The notes under the pieces: model-generated
Databases searched by the model: none
The model's input: only the letters and a program-made list of their open reading frames with translations
Told to the model about the DNA's origin: nothing
DNA from: Kitasatospora papulosa
GTDB taxonomy: Bacteria > Actinomycetota > Actinomycetes > Streptomycetales > Streptomycetaceae
Assembly (NCBI RefSeq): GCF_000717245.1
Contig: NZ_JNYQ01000001.1
Coordinates: 372,001-436,000 of the forward strand
Length of the DNA: 64,000 nt
Reading direction: 5' to 3'
Shown: piece by piece, positions 56,023 through 64,000 of the stretch
How the letters are laid out: every line of letters starts with the position of its first letter
How positions within the stretch are numbered: position 1 is the first letter of the stretch
Position numbers and translations under genes: made by a program

Positions 56023-58599
56023 CTACGCGGTGGCCGCCGCGGCGTCGGCCGCCTGCGCCTTCAGCGCGCGCTCCACACCGGAGCGGGACTCCGACATCAG
56101 CCGGCGGAGCGCGGCGCTCGGCTGCACCGACTCCAGCCAGGCGTCCGTGGCGTCCAGGGTCTCCTGCGAGACCTGGAGCGACGGGTACAGGCCGACCGCG
56201 ATCTGCTGGGCCATCTCGTGGCTCCGCGAGTCCCAGACGTCCTTGACCGCCGTGAAGAACCTCTCCGTGTACGGAGCCAGCAGCTCACGCTGGTCCGTCT
56301 GCACGAAACCGGTGATGACCGACTCCTGAAGAGAGTTCGGCAGCTTGTCCGACTCGACGACCGACGCCCACGCCTCGGCCTTCGCCTCCTCGGAGGGCTG
56401 GGCCGCACGCGCCGACGCCGCGTGACGCTCACCCGCGGCCGTCCTGTCGCGCTCGTACTCCGCGGCGATCTCCTCCTCGTCCAGGAGACCCGTAGCCGCC
56501 AGGCGCTGCACGAACGCCCACCGCAGCTCCGTGTCCACGACCAGGCCCTCGATCTCCTGCGTGCCGTCGAGCAGCGACTGCAGGACGTCCAGGTGGAGCG
56601 GGCTGCGCGCCGTCGCGGCGAAGGCACGCGCCCACGCCAGCTGGTGGTCACCGGCCGGCTCGGCCGCGCGCAGATGCGCCAGCGTCGCCTCGGTCCACTG
56701 GTTCAGGCCCGCCTCGCGCCACTCCGGGGCGGCGTAGAGGTCGAGGGCCATCTTCACCTGACGGTGCAGCGACTGCACGACGCCGATGTCCGACTCCTTG
56801 CCGATCCCGGAGAGGACCAGCGCCAGGTAGTCACGCGTCGCCAGCTCGCCGTCGCGCGTCATGTCCCAGGCCGACGCCCAGCTCAGCGCGCGCGGCAGGG
56901 ACTCCGCGAAGTCACCCAGGTGCTCGGTGACGACCCGCAGCGACTCCTCGTCGAGACGGACCTTCGCGTACGACAGGTCGTCGTCGTTGAGCAGGACGAC
57001 CGCCGGACGCGCCGTGCCCGACGGGAACGGCACCGTGGTGCGCTCGCCGTCCACGTCCAGCTCGATCCGGTCCGTGCGGACCAGCTTCCCGGCGGCGTCG
57101 AGGTCGTAGCAGCCGATGGCGATCCGGTGCGGACGCAGGGTGGGCTCGCCCTTCGCGCCGGCGGGGAGCGCGGGGGCCTCCTGCAGCACGGTGAACGACG
57201 TGACGTGGCCGTCCGCGTCGGTCTCGATCTCCGGGCGCAGGATGTTGATCCCGGCCGTCTCCAGCCACGCCTTGGACCAGGTCCTCAGGTCACGGCCCGA
57301 GGTCTCCTCCAGCGCGCCCAGCAGGTCCGACAGACGGGTGTTCCCGAAGGCGTGCGCCTTGAAGTAGGCCTGCACGCCCTGGAAGAACGCGTCCTTGCCG
57401 ACGTACGCCACGAGCTGCTTCAGGACCGAGGCGCCCTTCGCGTACGTGATCCCGTCGAAGTTCACCAGGACGTCGTCGAGGTCCTGGATGTCCGCCATGA
57501 TCGGGTGCGTCGACGGCAGCTGGTCCTGCCGGTACGCCCAGGTCTTCATGGAGTTGGCGAACGTGGTCCAGGAGTGCGGCCACTTCGAGCCCTCGGCGTC
57601 CGCCTGGCACGCGATCGAGGTGTACGTCGCGAAGGACTCGTTCAGCCAGAGGTCGTTCCACCACTCCATGGTGACCAGGTCGCCGAACCACATGTGGGCC
57701 AGCTCGTGGAGGATCGTCTCGGCGCGCGTCTCGTAGGCCGCGTCCGTGACCTTCGAACGGAACACGTACTGGTCGCGGATGGTGACCGCGCCCGCGTTCT
57801 CCATCGCGCCCGCGTTGAACTCCGGGACGAAGAGCTGGTCGTACTTGGCGAAGGGGTACGCGTAGTCGAACTTCTCCTGGAACCAGTCGAAGCCCTGCCG
57901 CGTGACCGCGAAGATCTCGTCGGCGTCGAGGTACTCGGCGAGCGACGGCCGGCAGTAGATGCCGAGCGGGACGGACTGGCCGTCCTTCTCGTAGCTGCTG
58001 TGCACCGAGTGGTACGGACCGGCGATCAGCGCCGTGATGTACGTGGAGATGCGCGGCGTCGGCTCGAAGGACCAGACGTCGTCCTTCGGCTCGGGCGTCG
58101 GCGAGTTGGAGATGACGGTCCAGCCGGACGGCGCCTTCACGGTGAACCGGAAGGTTGCCTTCAGGTCGGGCTGCTCGAAGCTGGCGAACACCCGGCGGGC
58201 GTCCGGGACCTCGAACTGGGTGTAGAGGTAGGCCTGCTCGTCGACCGGGTCGACGAAACGGTGCAGGCCCTCACCGGTGTTCGTGTACGAGCAGTCGGCG
58301 ACGACCTTGAGCTCGTTGGCACCCGCGCGCAGGTGCTTCAGCGTGATCCGGGAGTCCCGGAAGACGGCGGCGATGTCCAGGTCCTTGCCGTTCAGCACGA
58401 TGTCGTGCACGGCCGGGGCGACCAGGTCGATGAAGGTCTCCGCCCCGGCCTCGGCGGAGTCGAAGCGCACGGTGGTGACGGACCGGTAGGTGCCGCCCTC
58501 CTGTGCGCCGGAGAGGTCGAGATCGACCTCGTACGCGTCCACGGTCAGCAGGCGCGCCCGCTCCTGTGCCTCTTCGCGGGTCAGATTCGTGCCAGGCAC
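56023..58599 (-). CDS. pepN: Aminopeptidase N
   Basis: 858 aa from GTG 58599 behind GGAGATG. An M1 metallopeptidase: substrate motif EFNAGAMENAG, zinc site HELAHMW with the distant Glu in WLNESFATY. A beta-rich N-terminal domain and a long helical C-terminal domain (about 530-858) complete the usual fold. It removes N-terminal residues, with broad specificity, from peptides in the cytoplasm. An in-frame open stretch of 100 codons before the GTG lacks coding character and is not counted. Confidence 0.95.
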   Translation of the reverse strand: MPGTNLTREEAQERARLLTVDAYEVDLDLSGAQEGGTYRSVTTVRFDSAEAGAETFIDLVAPAVHDIVLNGKDLDIAAVFRDSRITLKHLRAGANELKVVADCSYTNTGEGLHRFVDPVDEQAYLYTQFEVPDARRVFASFEQPDLKATFRFTVKAPSGWTVISNSPTPEPKDDVWSFEPTPRISTYITALIAGPYHSVHSSYEKDGQSVPLGIYCRPSLAEYLDADEIFAVTRQGFDWFQEKFDYAYPFAKYDQLFVPEFNAGAMENAGAVTIRDQYVFRSKVTDAAYETRAETILHELAHMWFGDLVTMEWWNDLWLNESFATYTSIACQADAEGSKWPHSWTTFANSMKTWAYRQDQLPSTHPIMADIQDLDDVLVNFDGITYAKGASVLKQLVAYVGKDAFFQGVQAYFKAHAFGNTRLSDLLGALEETSGRDLRTWSKAWLETAGINILRPEIETDADGHVTSFTVLQEAPALPAGAKGEPTLRPHRIAIGCYDLDAAGKLVRTDRIELDVDGERTTVPFPSGTARPAVVLLNDDDLSYAKVRLDEESLRVVTEHLGDFAESLPRALSWASAWDMTRDGELATRDYLALVLSGIGKESDIGVVQSLHRQVKMALDLYAAPEWREAGLNQWTEATLAHLRAAEPAGDHQLAWARAFAATARSPLHLDVLQSLLDGTQEIEGLVVDTELRWAFVQRLAATGLLDEEEIAAEYERDRTAAGERHAASARAAQPSEEAKAEAWASVVESDKLPNSLQESVITGFVQTDQRELLAPYTERFFTAVKDVWDSRSHEMAQQIAVGLYPSLQVSQETLDATDAWLESVQPSAALRRLMSESRSGVERALKAQAADAAAATA

Positions 58600-58713
58600 G
58601 CGGTCATCTCCTTGATATTGCGACGTTTCCGGCCATCCTTCCACGTGGGGAGGGCACAGCGCGATGTCCGTTTTCCGCCGGACCCGCGCGGCTGGCCGGG
58701 CCACCCTCGGACC

Positions 58714-59235
58714 ATGACCGCATACGAGGCACGGCCCATCACCCCCGGCGCCCTGAAGGAGCTCCGGACGACCGACGACGCGGGACGCCCCTGCGCTCCG
58801 TACACGGCGGCGGAGGGCGGCGATCCCCTGCGCTGCTGTCTGCGCGGCGCGGCGCCGGGGGAGAGGATCGCGCTCGTCTCCTACGCGCCGCTGAGACGCT
58901 GGGCGGCGGAGACCTGGGCCCGCCCGGGGGCGTACGACGAACAGGGCCCGGTCTTCATCCACGCCGGGGATTGCGAGGGCCCGGCGGAGGGCCGGCCGGG
59001 ATACCCGTTCTCACGCGCGGGCGCCCTGCGCACGGTCCGGCGCTACGACGCGGAGGGCGCGATCATCGGCGGCCGGCTGCTGGAGATCCCGGCCGACGAG
59101 GAGAGCGGCTTCGACGCCGCCTTCGCGGAGGCCTTCGCCGACCCGGAGGTGGCGCTGGTGCATGTACGCGCGGTGGAGTACGGGTGCTTCCACTTCGAGG
59201 TCCGGCGGGAGGGGGCCGGGGTGCCGCTCGGTTAG
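58714..59235 (+). CDS. DUF1203-like protein
   Basis: 173 aa, ATG 58714 with no evident ribosome site. It appears to match DUF1203: CCLRGAAPGERIALVSYAPL, GPVFIHAGDCEG, YDAEGAIIGG and VRAVEYGCFHFEV. The conserved Cys-Cys and the HAGDC motif hint at a metal or thiol site, but no function is known. It is divergent from pepN. Confidence 0.75.
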   Translation: MTAYEARPITPGALKELRTTDDAGRPCAPYTAAEGGDPLRCCLRGAAPGERIALVSYAPLRRWAAETWARPGAYDEQGPVFIHAGDCEGPAEGRPGYPFSRAGALRTVRRYDAEGAIIGGRLLEIPADEESGFDAAFAEAFADPEVALVHVRAVEYGCFHFEVRREGAGVPLG

Positions 59236-59279
59236 CCGGCGCCCGCCCGGGGACTCCCGCCCGGGGTGCGGGCACGCAT

Positions 59280-59320
59280 GCGGAAGGGCGGCCCCGGATC
59301 CCCGGGGGCCGCCCTTCCGC
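59280..59320. terminator. Bidirectional terminator, DUF1203 gene / asd
   Basis: A perfect 16-bp stem (59280-59295 with 59305-59320) with a 9-nt loop. Confidence 0.9.
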
Positions 59321-59332
59321 GGACGCGTGGGG

Positions 59333-60361
59333 TCAGCCCTTCAGCTCCGCCGCCACCAGCTCGGCGATCTGGACCGCGTTCAGCGCGGCGCCCTTGCGCA
59401 GGTTGTCGTTGGAGACGAACAGCGCGAGGCCGTGCTCGACGGTCTCGTCGGCGCGGATGCGGCCCACGTACGAGGCGTCCTTGCCGGCCGCCTGGAGCGG
59501 CGTCGGGATCTCGGAGAGCTCGACGCCCTCGGCGTCCTTCAGCAGCTCGTAGGCGCGCTCGACACTGATCGGACGGGCGAAACGGGCGTTGATCTGGAGG
59601 GAGTGACCGGAGAAGACCGGGACCCGCACACAGGTGCCGGACACCTTGAGGTCCGGGATCTCCAGGATCTTGCGGGACTCGTTGCGGAGCTTCTGCTCCT
59701 CGTCCGTCTCGAAGGAACCGTCGTCGACGATCGAACCGGCGAGCGGCAGCACGTTGAAGGCGATCGGGCGCTTGTAGACGCCCGGCTCGGGGAAGTCGAC
59801 CGCGTCGCCGTCGTGCGTCAGCTTGTCCGCGTCGGCGACGACCTTGGACGCCTGGCCGTGCAGCTCCGCGACGCCGGCGACCCCGGAGCCGGACACCGCC
59901 TGGTAGGTGGCCACGGTCAGCGCGGCGAGCTGCGCCTCGTCGTGCAGGGGGCGCAGCACGGGCATGGCGGCCATCGTGGTGCAGTTCGGGTTGGCGATGA
60001 TGCCCTTGGGGCGGTTCGCGATCGCGTGCGCGTTGACCTCGGAGACGACGAGAGGTACCTCGGGGTCCTTACGCCATGCGGAGGAGTTGTCGATCACCAC
60101 GGCGCCCTGGGAGGCGACCTTCTCGGCCAGTGCCTTCGACGTGGCGCCGCCCGCGGAGAAGAGCACGATGTCCAGACCGGTGTAGTCCGCGGTGGAGGCG
60201 TCCTCCACGGTGATGTCCGTGCCCTCGTAGGAGAGGGTGGAGCCCGCGGAGCGCGCGGAGGCGAAGAGCCGCAGTTCGGCGACGGGGAACTTCCGCTCGG
60301 CCAGGATGCTGCGCATGACTGTGCCGACCTGACCGGTGGCGCCGACGATTCCGACCTTCAC
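59333..60361 (-). CDS. asd: Aspartate-semialdehyde dehydrogenase
   Basis: 342 aa from GTG 60361 behind GGGAG. NADP fold VGIVGATGQVG; phosphate-binding FASARSAGS; the catalytic Cys in ANPNCTT near 128; the substrate-binding GTCVRVPVFSGHS near 240. It reduces aspartyl phosphate to the semialdehyde, the branch point to lysine, diaminopimelate, threonine and methionine. In many actinobacteria it follows aspartokinase in an operon; here it stands alone, so a second copy with lysC may exist elsewhere. Confidence 0.95.
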   Translation of the reverse strand: MKVGIVGATGQVGTVMRSILAERKFPVAELRLFASARSAGSTLSYEGTDITVEDASTADYTGLDIVLFSAGGATSKALAEKVASQGAVVIDNSSAWRKDPEVPLVVSEVNAHAIANRPKGIIANPNCTTMAAMPVLRPLHDEAQLAALTVATYQAVSGSGVAGVAELHGQASKVVADADKLTHDGDAVDFPEPGVYKRPIAFNVLPLAGSIVDDGSFETDEEQKLRNESRKILEIPDLKVSGTCVRVPVFSGHSLQINARFARPISVERAYELLKDAEGVELSEIPTPLQAAGKDASYVGRIRADETVEHGLALFVSNDNLRKGAALNAVQIAELVAAELKG

Positions 60362-60471
60362 GGGGACTCCCTCACAGATGCGAACGGGCACGTTTGCCGG
60401 TCCATGATGCGTATGTCCCCGGCTCCCTTGTCCAATCCATTGTCCGGCAGGCGGACGGACCCCGCACGCAG

Positions 60472-60509
60472 CTGTGGGGCGGGAGCCCTTGAGAGCTCCC
60501 GCCCCACAG
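60472..60509 (-). terminator. Terminator after the subtilase gene
   Basis: A 15-bp perfect stem (60472-60486 with 60495-60509) and an 8-nt loop, 37 nt past the stop codon on the minus strand. Confidence 0.85.
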
Positions 60510-60545
60510 TCATGAGGTGTCGTACGGATCACACCGTGGTGACGG

Positions 60546-63500
60546 CTACGGCGCGACCTTCTCGATCACGACGCTGCCGGTGCCGGCCGCGGTGCCGCGG
60601 GCGTTCACCAGCTGGACCTCGCCGAAGAACTGACGGCCCTCGGGAGCCGCTCCGGCGACCACGACCTCGGCGCCGACCTTGGCGGACGCGCCGTTGGCCA
60701 GGTTCACGGCCTTCGACTCGTCGACCTTGATCTCACCGAGCGACGAGGCGTAGTACACGTCGCGGTAGTCGTACTCGGTGGTCCCGGCCGGGACCGAGTA
60801 GCCGTCGACGACGACGGTGTAGGTGCCGGCCGCCGGCTTCACCAGGCTGACGGACTCCTCGGAGCCCGCCGTCGTGGAGGCGCCGACCTCGGTGTCGCCC
60901 CTGTAGACGTACAGGTCGATGTCCGCGTTGGCGTCCGTCGTGCTGCCGATGGCGACGTCGAGCTTCTCGACGCCCTCACCGATGGTGATCGTCCTGGTGT
61001 ACTCGCCACCCGTGGAGATCGACGGACGCTCGACGTCGGCCGAGCCCAGCGAGCCGCCCTTGAGCTTGCCCTGCAGGTCGCCCGCGTTGTTGGTGACGGT
61101 CCAGTCCACCGCGGCGGGGGTGCCGATCTTGGCCTCGCCGATGGTCTGCACCGCCGGGTCGAAGGAGGCGCCGAGCAGCGAGACGTCCAGCTTGTACGGG
61201 TTGTCCAGCAGCGGCGACGTACGGCGCGACTCGACCTCGATCTCCCAGACGCCCGGCTGCGGCGCCTTGTAGGAGCGCGTGTCCGGACGGCAGGTGTTGG
61301 TCGGGTTCTCGTAGTTCGGGTAGCAGTAGATCGTGGAGCTGTCCTCCACCGCGACCCCGTAGGGGTGGATGGAGATGAACCGCGTCTGGCTGCCCGAGCG
61401 CAGGGCGCTCAGCGCGACCTCGAGCGTCTCGGCGCCCTCCGGCACGTTCACGAAGTACGACGTGGTGCCGTTGCGCTGCACCGAGCCGGTCGTCGAGAAC
61501 GCGTAACCCGGCTTCACCAGCTCCTTGGCGACGACCACCGTGGAGAGGATCTGCTGGTCGACGCCGCTGGTCTTCGAGTCGTCCACCTGCAGGATCGCGC
61601 TGTGGACGCCCGCGGTGCGCGGCTTGGCCTGGACCTTGACGGTGACCGGCTTGCCGAGCGGCAGCGAGACGGTGCTCGAACCGGTCAGGGAGAAGGTGCC
61701 GTCGTTGTTCTTCCACGACAGCTTGTGCTTCACGGCCTTGTCCGGACCCGTGGTGCGGGTGACCGTGACGTCGTACGACTTCTTCTGGCCGGTCTTCAGA
61801 CCGCCCTCGCGGTCGTACAGGCCGGTGCCGAAGCCCGGGTCCTTCAGCGCGAAGTCGATCGCGGTGTCGACCGGGGCCTTGACCGTGTACTCGTGCGCCG
61901 GGGCGCCCTGCTTCTCGATCTGCTTCCAGGCGCCGACGATGTCGATCAGACCGGCACCCTGGGCGTGCGCGGGCACACCGGCGATGTGGGTGGCGGTGCT
62001 GGTCAGCGCGGTCCGCAGGTCGGCCGGCGGCAGCTCGATGTGCTTCTGCTTCGCGGCGGACAGCAGCAGCGCCGTGGCGCCGGCGGCCTGCGGCGAGGAC
62101 ATCGAGGTGCCCTGCAGCATGGAGTAGCCGGCGGGGAGGGAGTAGCCCGCCTCCTTGACCGGACCGCCCGGGAACCAGGTCTGCGTGGTGTTGATCGACG
62201 CGCCCGGTGCCGTCAGGGTCGGCGTGAAGCCGCCGTCCTCACGCGGACCGCGCGAGGAGAAGGGCAGCATGTCGTACTTCTTGGTGACGTTCGAGCCGTA
62301 GTTGGCGGCCCAGGTCTCCTTGGAGATCGACGCGCCCACCGAGATGACGTGGTCGGCGAGACCGGGGTCACCGATGGTGTTCAGGCCCGGGCCCTCGTTG
62401 CCGGCCGAGATGACCAGCTGGACGCCGTAGATGTCGATGAGGCGCTTGTAGAGCTCGGCACGCGCGTTGTTGCCGTCGTTGAGCGGCGGCAGGCCGCCGA
62501 TCGACATGTTGACGACGTCGACGCCGCGGTTGACGACGAGGTCGATCATGCCCTCGGTCAGCGCGATGTTGGTGCAGCCGCCGGACCAGGTGCAGGCGCG
62601 CGAGGAGACGACCTTGGCGCCGGGCGCCGCGCCGTTCATCTTGCCGCCGAACAGGCCGTTGGCCGCGGTGATGCCCGCGACGTGGGTGCCGTGCTCGCTC
62701 TCGATGACGCCGATGTTCACGTAGTCGGCCTTGGCGCCGGCCGCGTTGTAGACGACGTCCTTGCGGGTCTCGACGACGAACGGGATGCGCTCGACGATCT
62801 GCGTCGCCGGGTTGTCCGTACCGAAGTAGCCGACCTGCTGCTTCTCCTTGTACGGCTTCATCACGGCGTCGTTGCGGAAGTCCGCGTCGTTGTCCAGGTC
62901 GACGCGGACGGTGCCGGCGGCCGGGTCGTAGAGCACGGCCCAGACGTCGGTGGTGTCGCCGTCCCGGTTGAGGTCCCCGGCCATGTCGCCGCCGCGGGTG
63001 GCCGCCTCGGAGAACAGCTGGATCTTGTAGGACCCCTCCGGCGCGGAGTAGGTGCGGCCGCCGATGGTGAACGTCGGGCCGGACACGGAGGCCGTCATCC
63101 TCAGCCAGGTGCCGTCACCGTCGTTGACCGGGTCGGTCGCCGTCACCCAGTCGACGATCTTGCGCTCGCCGGTGGTGGTCTTCTGCAGCGCGGGGTGGCC
63201 GAGGTCGACACCGGAGTCCAGGACGCCGATGGTGATCCCGCGGCCGTCGGCCTTCGGGTGCTGCTTCACGAAGTCGACCGCGCCCGTCTCGAAGGACGGG
63301 TTGTACGGGTTCTTCGCGGGGGTGTTCTTGTCCGGGGCCGCGTAACTTCCGGTGGCCTTCGGCTGCTTCGCCCCGGCGGCCCGGTCACCCGCGGGCGTCG
63401 GGTCGTCCAGCTTGATCTCCTGCTTGAGATCGATGCCCTGGACGGAGGAGAGCTTCTGCGCCGCCTTGATGGTGGCTTCGGCGGTCGCGGTCGGTACGGT

Positions 63501-63848
63501 CGCCCGGACGTAGCCGAGCTTGTCGTACGTCTGCCCCACCACGGACCCCTTGACGGAGTCCAGCTGTTCGGCGACCTTCTCGGTCGCGCCCGGGGTGGTG
63601 GCGACCATCATCGTGATGTTCTTCTCGCCCTTGGCCTCGGCCTTCGCCAGCACGTCGGCGTCGGCCTCGCCCAGCTTGTCGCCCTCCGCGCTCGTGGCGG
63701 CGGGCTTCACCGGGGGGACGGCCGGGTCGTCGGCGGCGAGGACGGGGGACGCACCGGAGGCGGCCAGTGCGGCCGCCAGACCTGCTGCGGCTGCTATCCG
63801 CGCCGCGCGTCTCGCCCCGGGTATGGAGCTGGGGGATTCCTTGGTCAT
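60546..63848 (-). CDS. Secreted subtilisin-like protease (S8) with C-terminal domains
   Basis: 1100 aa from the second ATG at 63848; an ATG two codons earlier (63854) is as likely. Signal peptide about 1-38, inhibitor-like propeptide about 77-145. The catalytic triad is Asp211 (GVLDSGVD), His386 (EHGTHVAG) and Ser584 (GTSMSSP); the oxyanion Asn is in SAGNEGPG. The Asp-His gap is long (175 residues) because of an insert rich in Asp and Gly. After the catalytic domain come Ig-like domains and near the end a PPC-type domain (DIDLYVYRGDTEVG). It is an extracellular protein-degrading enzyme. Confidence 0.92.
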   Translation of the reverse strand: MTKESPSSIPGARRAARIAAAAGLAAALAASGASPVLAADDPAVPPVKPAATSAEGDKLGEADADVLAKAEAKGEKNITMMVATTPGATEKVAEQLDSVKGSVVGQTYDKLGYVRATVPTATAEATIKAAQKLSSVQGIDLKQEIKLDDPTPAGDRAAGAKQPKATGSYAAPDKNTPAKNPYNPSFETGAVDFVKQHPKADGRGITIGVLDSGVDLGHPALQKTTTGERKIVDWVTATDPVNDGDGTWLRMTASVSGPTFTIGGRTYSAPEGSYKIQLFSEAATRGGDMAGDLNRDGDTTDVWAVLYDPAAGTVRVDLDNDADFRNDAVMKPYKEKQQVGYFGTDNPATQIVERIPFVVETRKDVVYNAAGAKADYVNIGVIESEHGTHVAGITAANGLFGGKMNGAAPGAKVVSSRACTWSGGCTNIALTEGMIDLVVNRGVDVVNMSIGGLPPLNDGNNARAELYKRLIDIYGVQLVISAGNEGPGLNTIGDPGLADHVISVGASISKETWAANYGSNVTKKYDMLPFSSRGPREDGGFTPTLTAPGASINTTQTWFPGGPVKEAGYSLPAGYSMLQGTSMSSPQAAGATALLLSAAKQKHIELPPADLRTALTSTATHIAGVPAHAQGAGLIDIVGAWKQIEKQGAPAHEYTVKAPVDTAIDFALKDPGFGTGLYDREGGLKTGQKKSYDVTVTRTTGPDKAVKHKLSWKNNDGTFSLTGSSTVSLPLGKPVTVKVQAKPRTAGVHSAILQVDDSKTSGVDQQILSTVVVAKELVKPGYAFSTTGSVQRNGTTSYFVNVPEGAETLEVALSALRSGSQTRFISIHPYGVAVEDSSTIYCYPNYENPTNTCRPDTRSYKAPQPGVWEIEVESRRTSPLLDNPYKLDVSLLGASFDPAVQTIGEAKIGTPAAVDWTVTNNAGDLQGKLKGGSLGSADVERPSISTGGEYTRTITIGEGVEKLDVAIGSTTDANADIDLYVYRGDTEVGASTTAGSEESVSLVKPAAGTYTVVVDGYSVPAGTTEYDYRDVYYASSLGEIKVDESKAVNLANGASAKVGAEVVVAGAAPEGRQFFGEVQLVNARGTAAGTGSVVIEKVAP

Positions 63849-64000
63849 CAGCATCCCTGTTGTGTGAACGAAAGAGAGAGTCCGGAATTCGGTACCCGAT
63901 GACCGCTCAGCCTTTCGTAGAAGACAGGGTTTTGTGGAGAGTTGACGGTGATCGAAAACGGACATGGCGTAGATCCGCCACCTGTGCGATCGCGCCACTC
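63849..64000 (-). other. Upstream region of the subtilase gene
   Basis: 152 bases to the window edge. It must carry the subtilase promoter; I could not pick a convincing -35/-10 pair. The open frame here continues the protease frame but lacks coding character. Confidence 0.5.

Noticed and set aside
55228..59235. A 1335-codon plus-strand open frame
   Set aside because: Only its last 174 codons (58714-59235) are a gene; the rest is antisense or out-of-frame sequence of alc and pepN.

Overview
The window is chromosomal DNA of a Streptomyces-type actinomycete. Nearly every real reading frame has G or C at the third codon position. GTG and TTG starts are common, at least two genes look leaderless, and the gene families are typical of the genus (ssbB beside a dynamin-like GTPase pair, a sortase-dependent thioester protein, PknG with GlnX/GlnH, a ROK-controlled sugar operon). 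From memory the order asd - pepN - malQ - ROK/ABC/GH4 - pknG - ettA - dynamin/ssbB resembles a conserved block of the S. coelicolor core chromosome; this was not checked by alignment. I saw no phage, transposase, CRISPR array or antibiotic cluster.

Layout. 1-2 kb: the tail of an ABC-2 permease and a VWA lipoprotein. 2.0-7.4 kb: a tightly overlapping L-rhamnose import operon (rhaT-P-Q-S-M, minus strand) with a readable promoter and operator. A second, divergent promoter-operator faces a broken GNAT gene instead of rhamnose catabolic genes. 8-10.3 kb: a phosphoribosyltransferase-hydrolase fusion and a HAD phosphatase. 10.4-15 kb: tRNA-Arg(UCU), then a dynamin-like GTPase pair and ssbB. 15-16.7 kb: a thioester surface protein with an LAxTG anchor. 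16.8-19.6 kb: ettA, a thioesterase and an unknown gene. 19.7-26.8 kb: one MacB-like ATPase with two very large FtsX-type permeases. 26.9-38.4 kb: a truncated hemoglobin and a seven-gene signalling operon. 38.7-45.5 kb: an amino-sugar or beta-glucoside uptake operon with a GH4 phosphoglycosidase, a BadF/NagK-type kinase and a ROK repressor. 45.6-53.7 kb: an MscS channel, an HNH nuclease, a secreted GH84-like glycosidase, malQ and a small membrane protein. 53.7-64 kb: a LysR regulator, allantoicase, aminopeptidase N, a DUF1203-like protein, aspartate-semialdehyde dehydrogenase and a large secreted subtilase.

How the genes work together. The most interesting unit is the operon at 38410 down to 27402. 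GlnX and GlnH, the envelope amino-acid sensor pair known from mycobacteria, are followed by an unknown coiled-coil protein, a PknG-like kinase, a PP2C phosphatase, a VWA protein and an FHA reader, several with zinc ribbons. It looks like a nutrient sensor joined to a VWA-kinase-phosphatase triad of the TerY-P type, with the FHA protein in the place GarA holds in mycobacteria. A DasR-like site (12 of 16 bases) lies in its promoter region. The sugar operon next door would feed phosphorylated amino sugars into metabolism, so carbon and nitrogen sensing sit side by side, though the link is only inferred.
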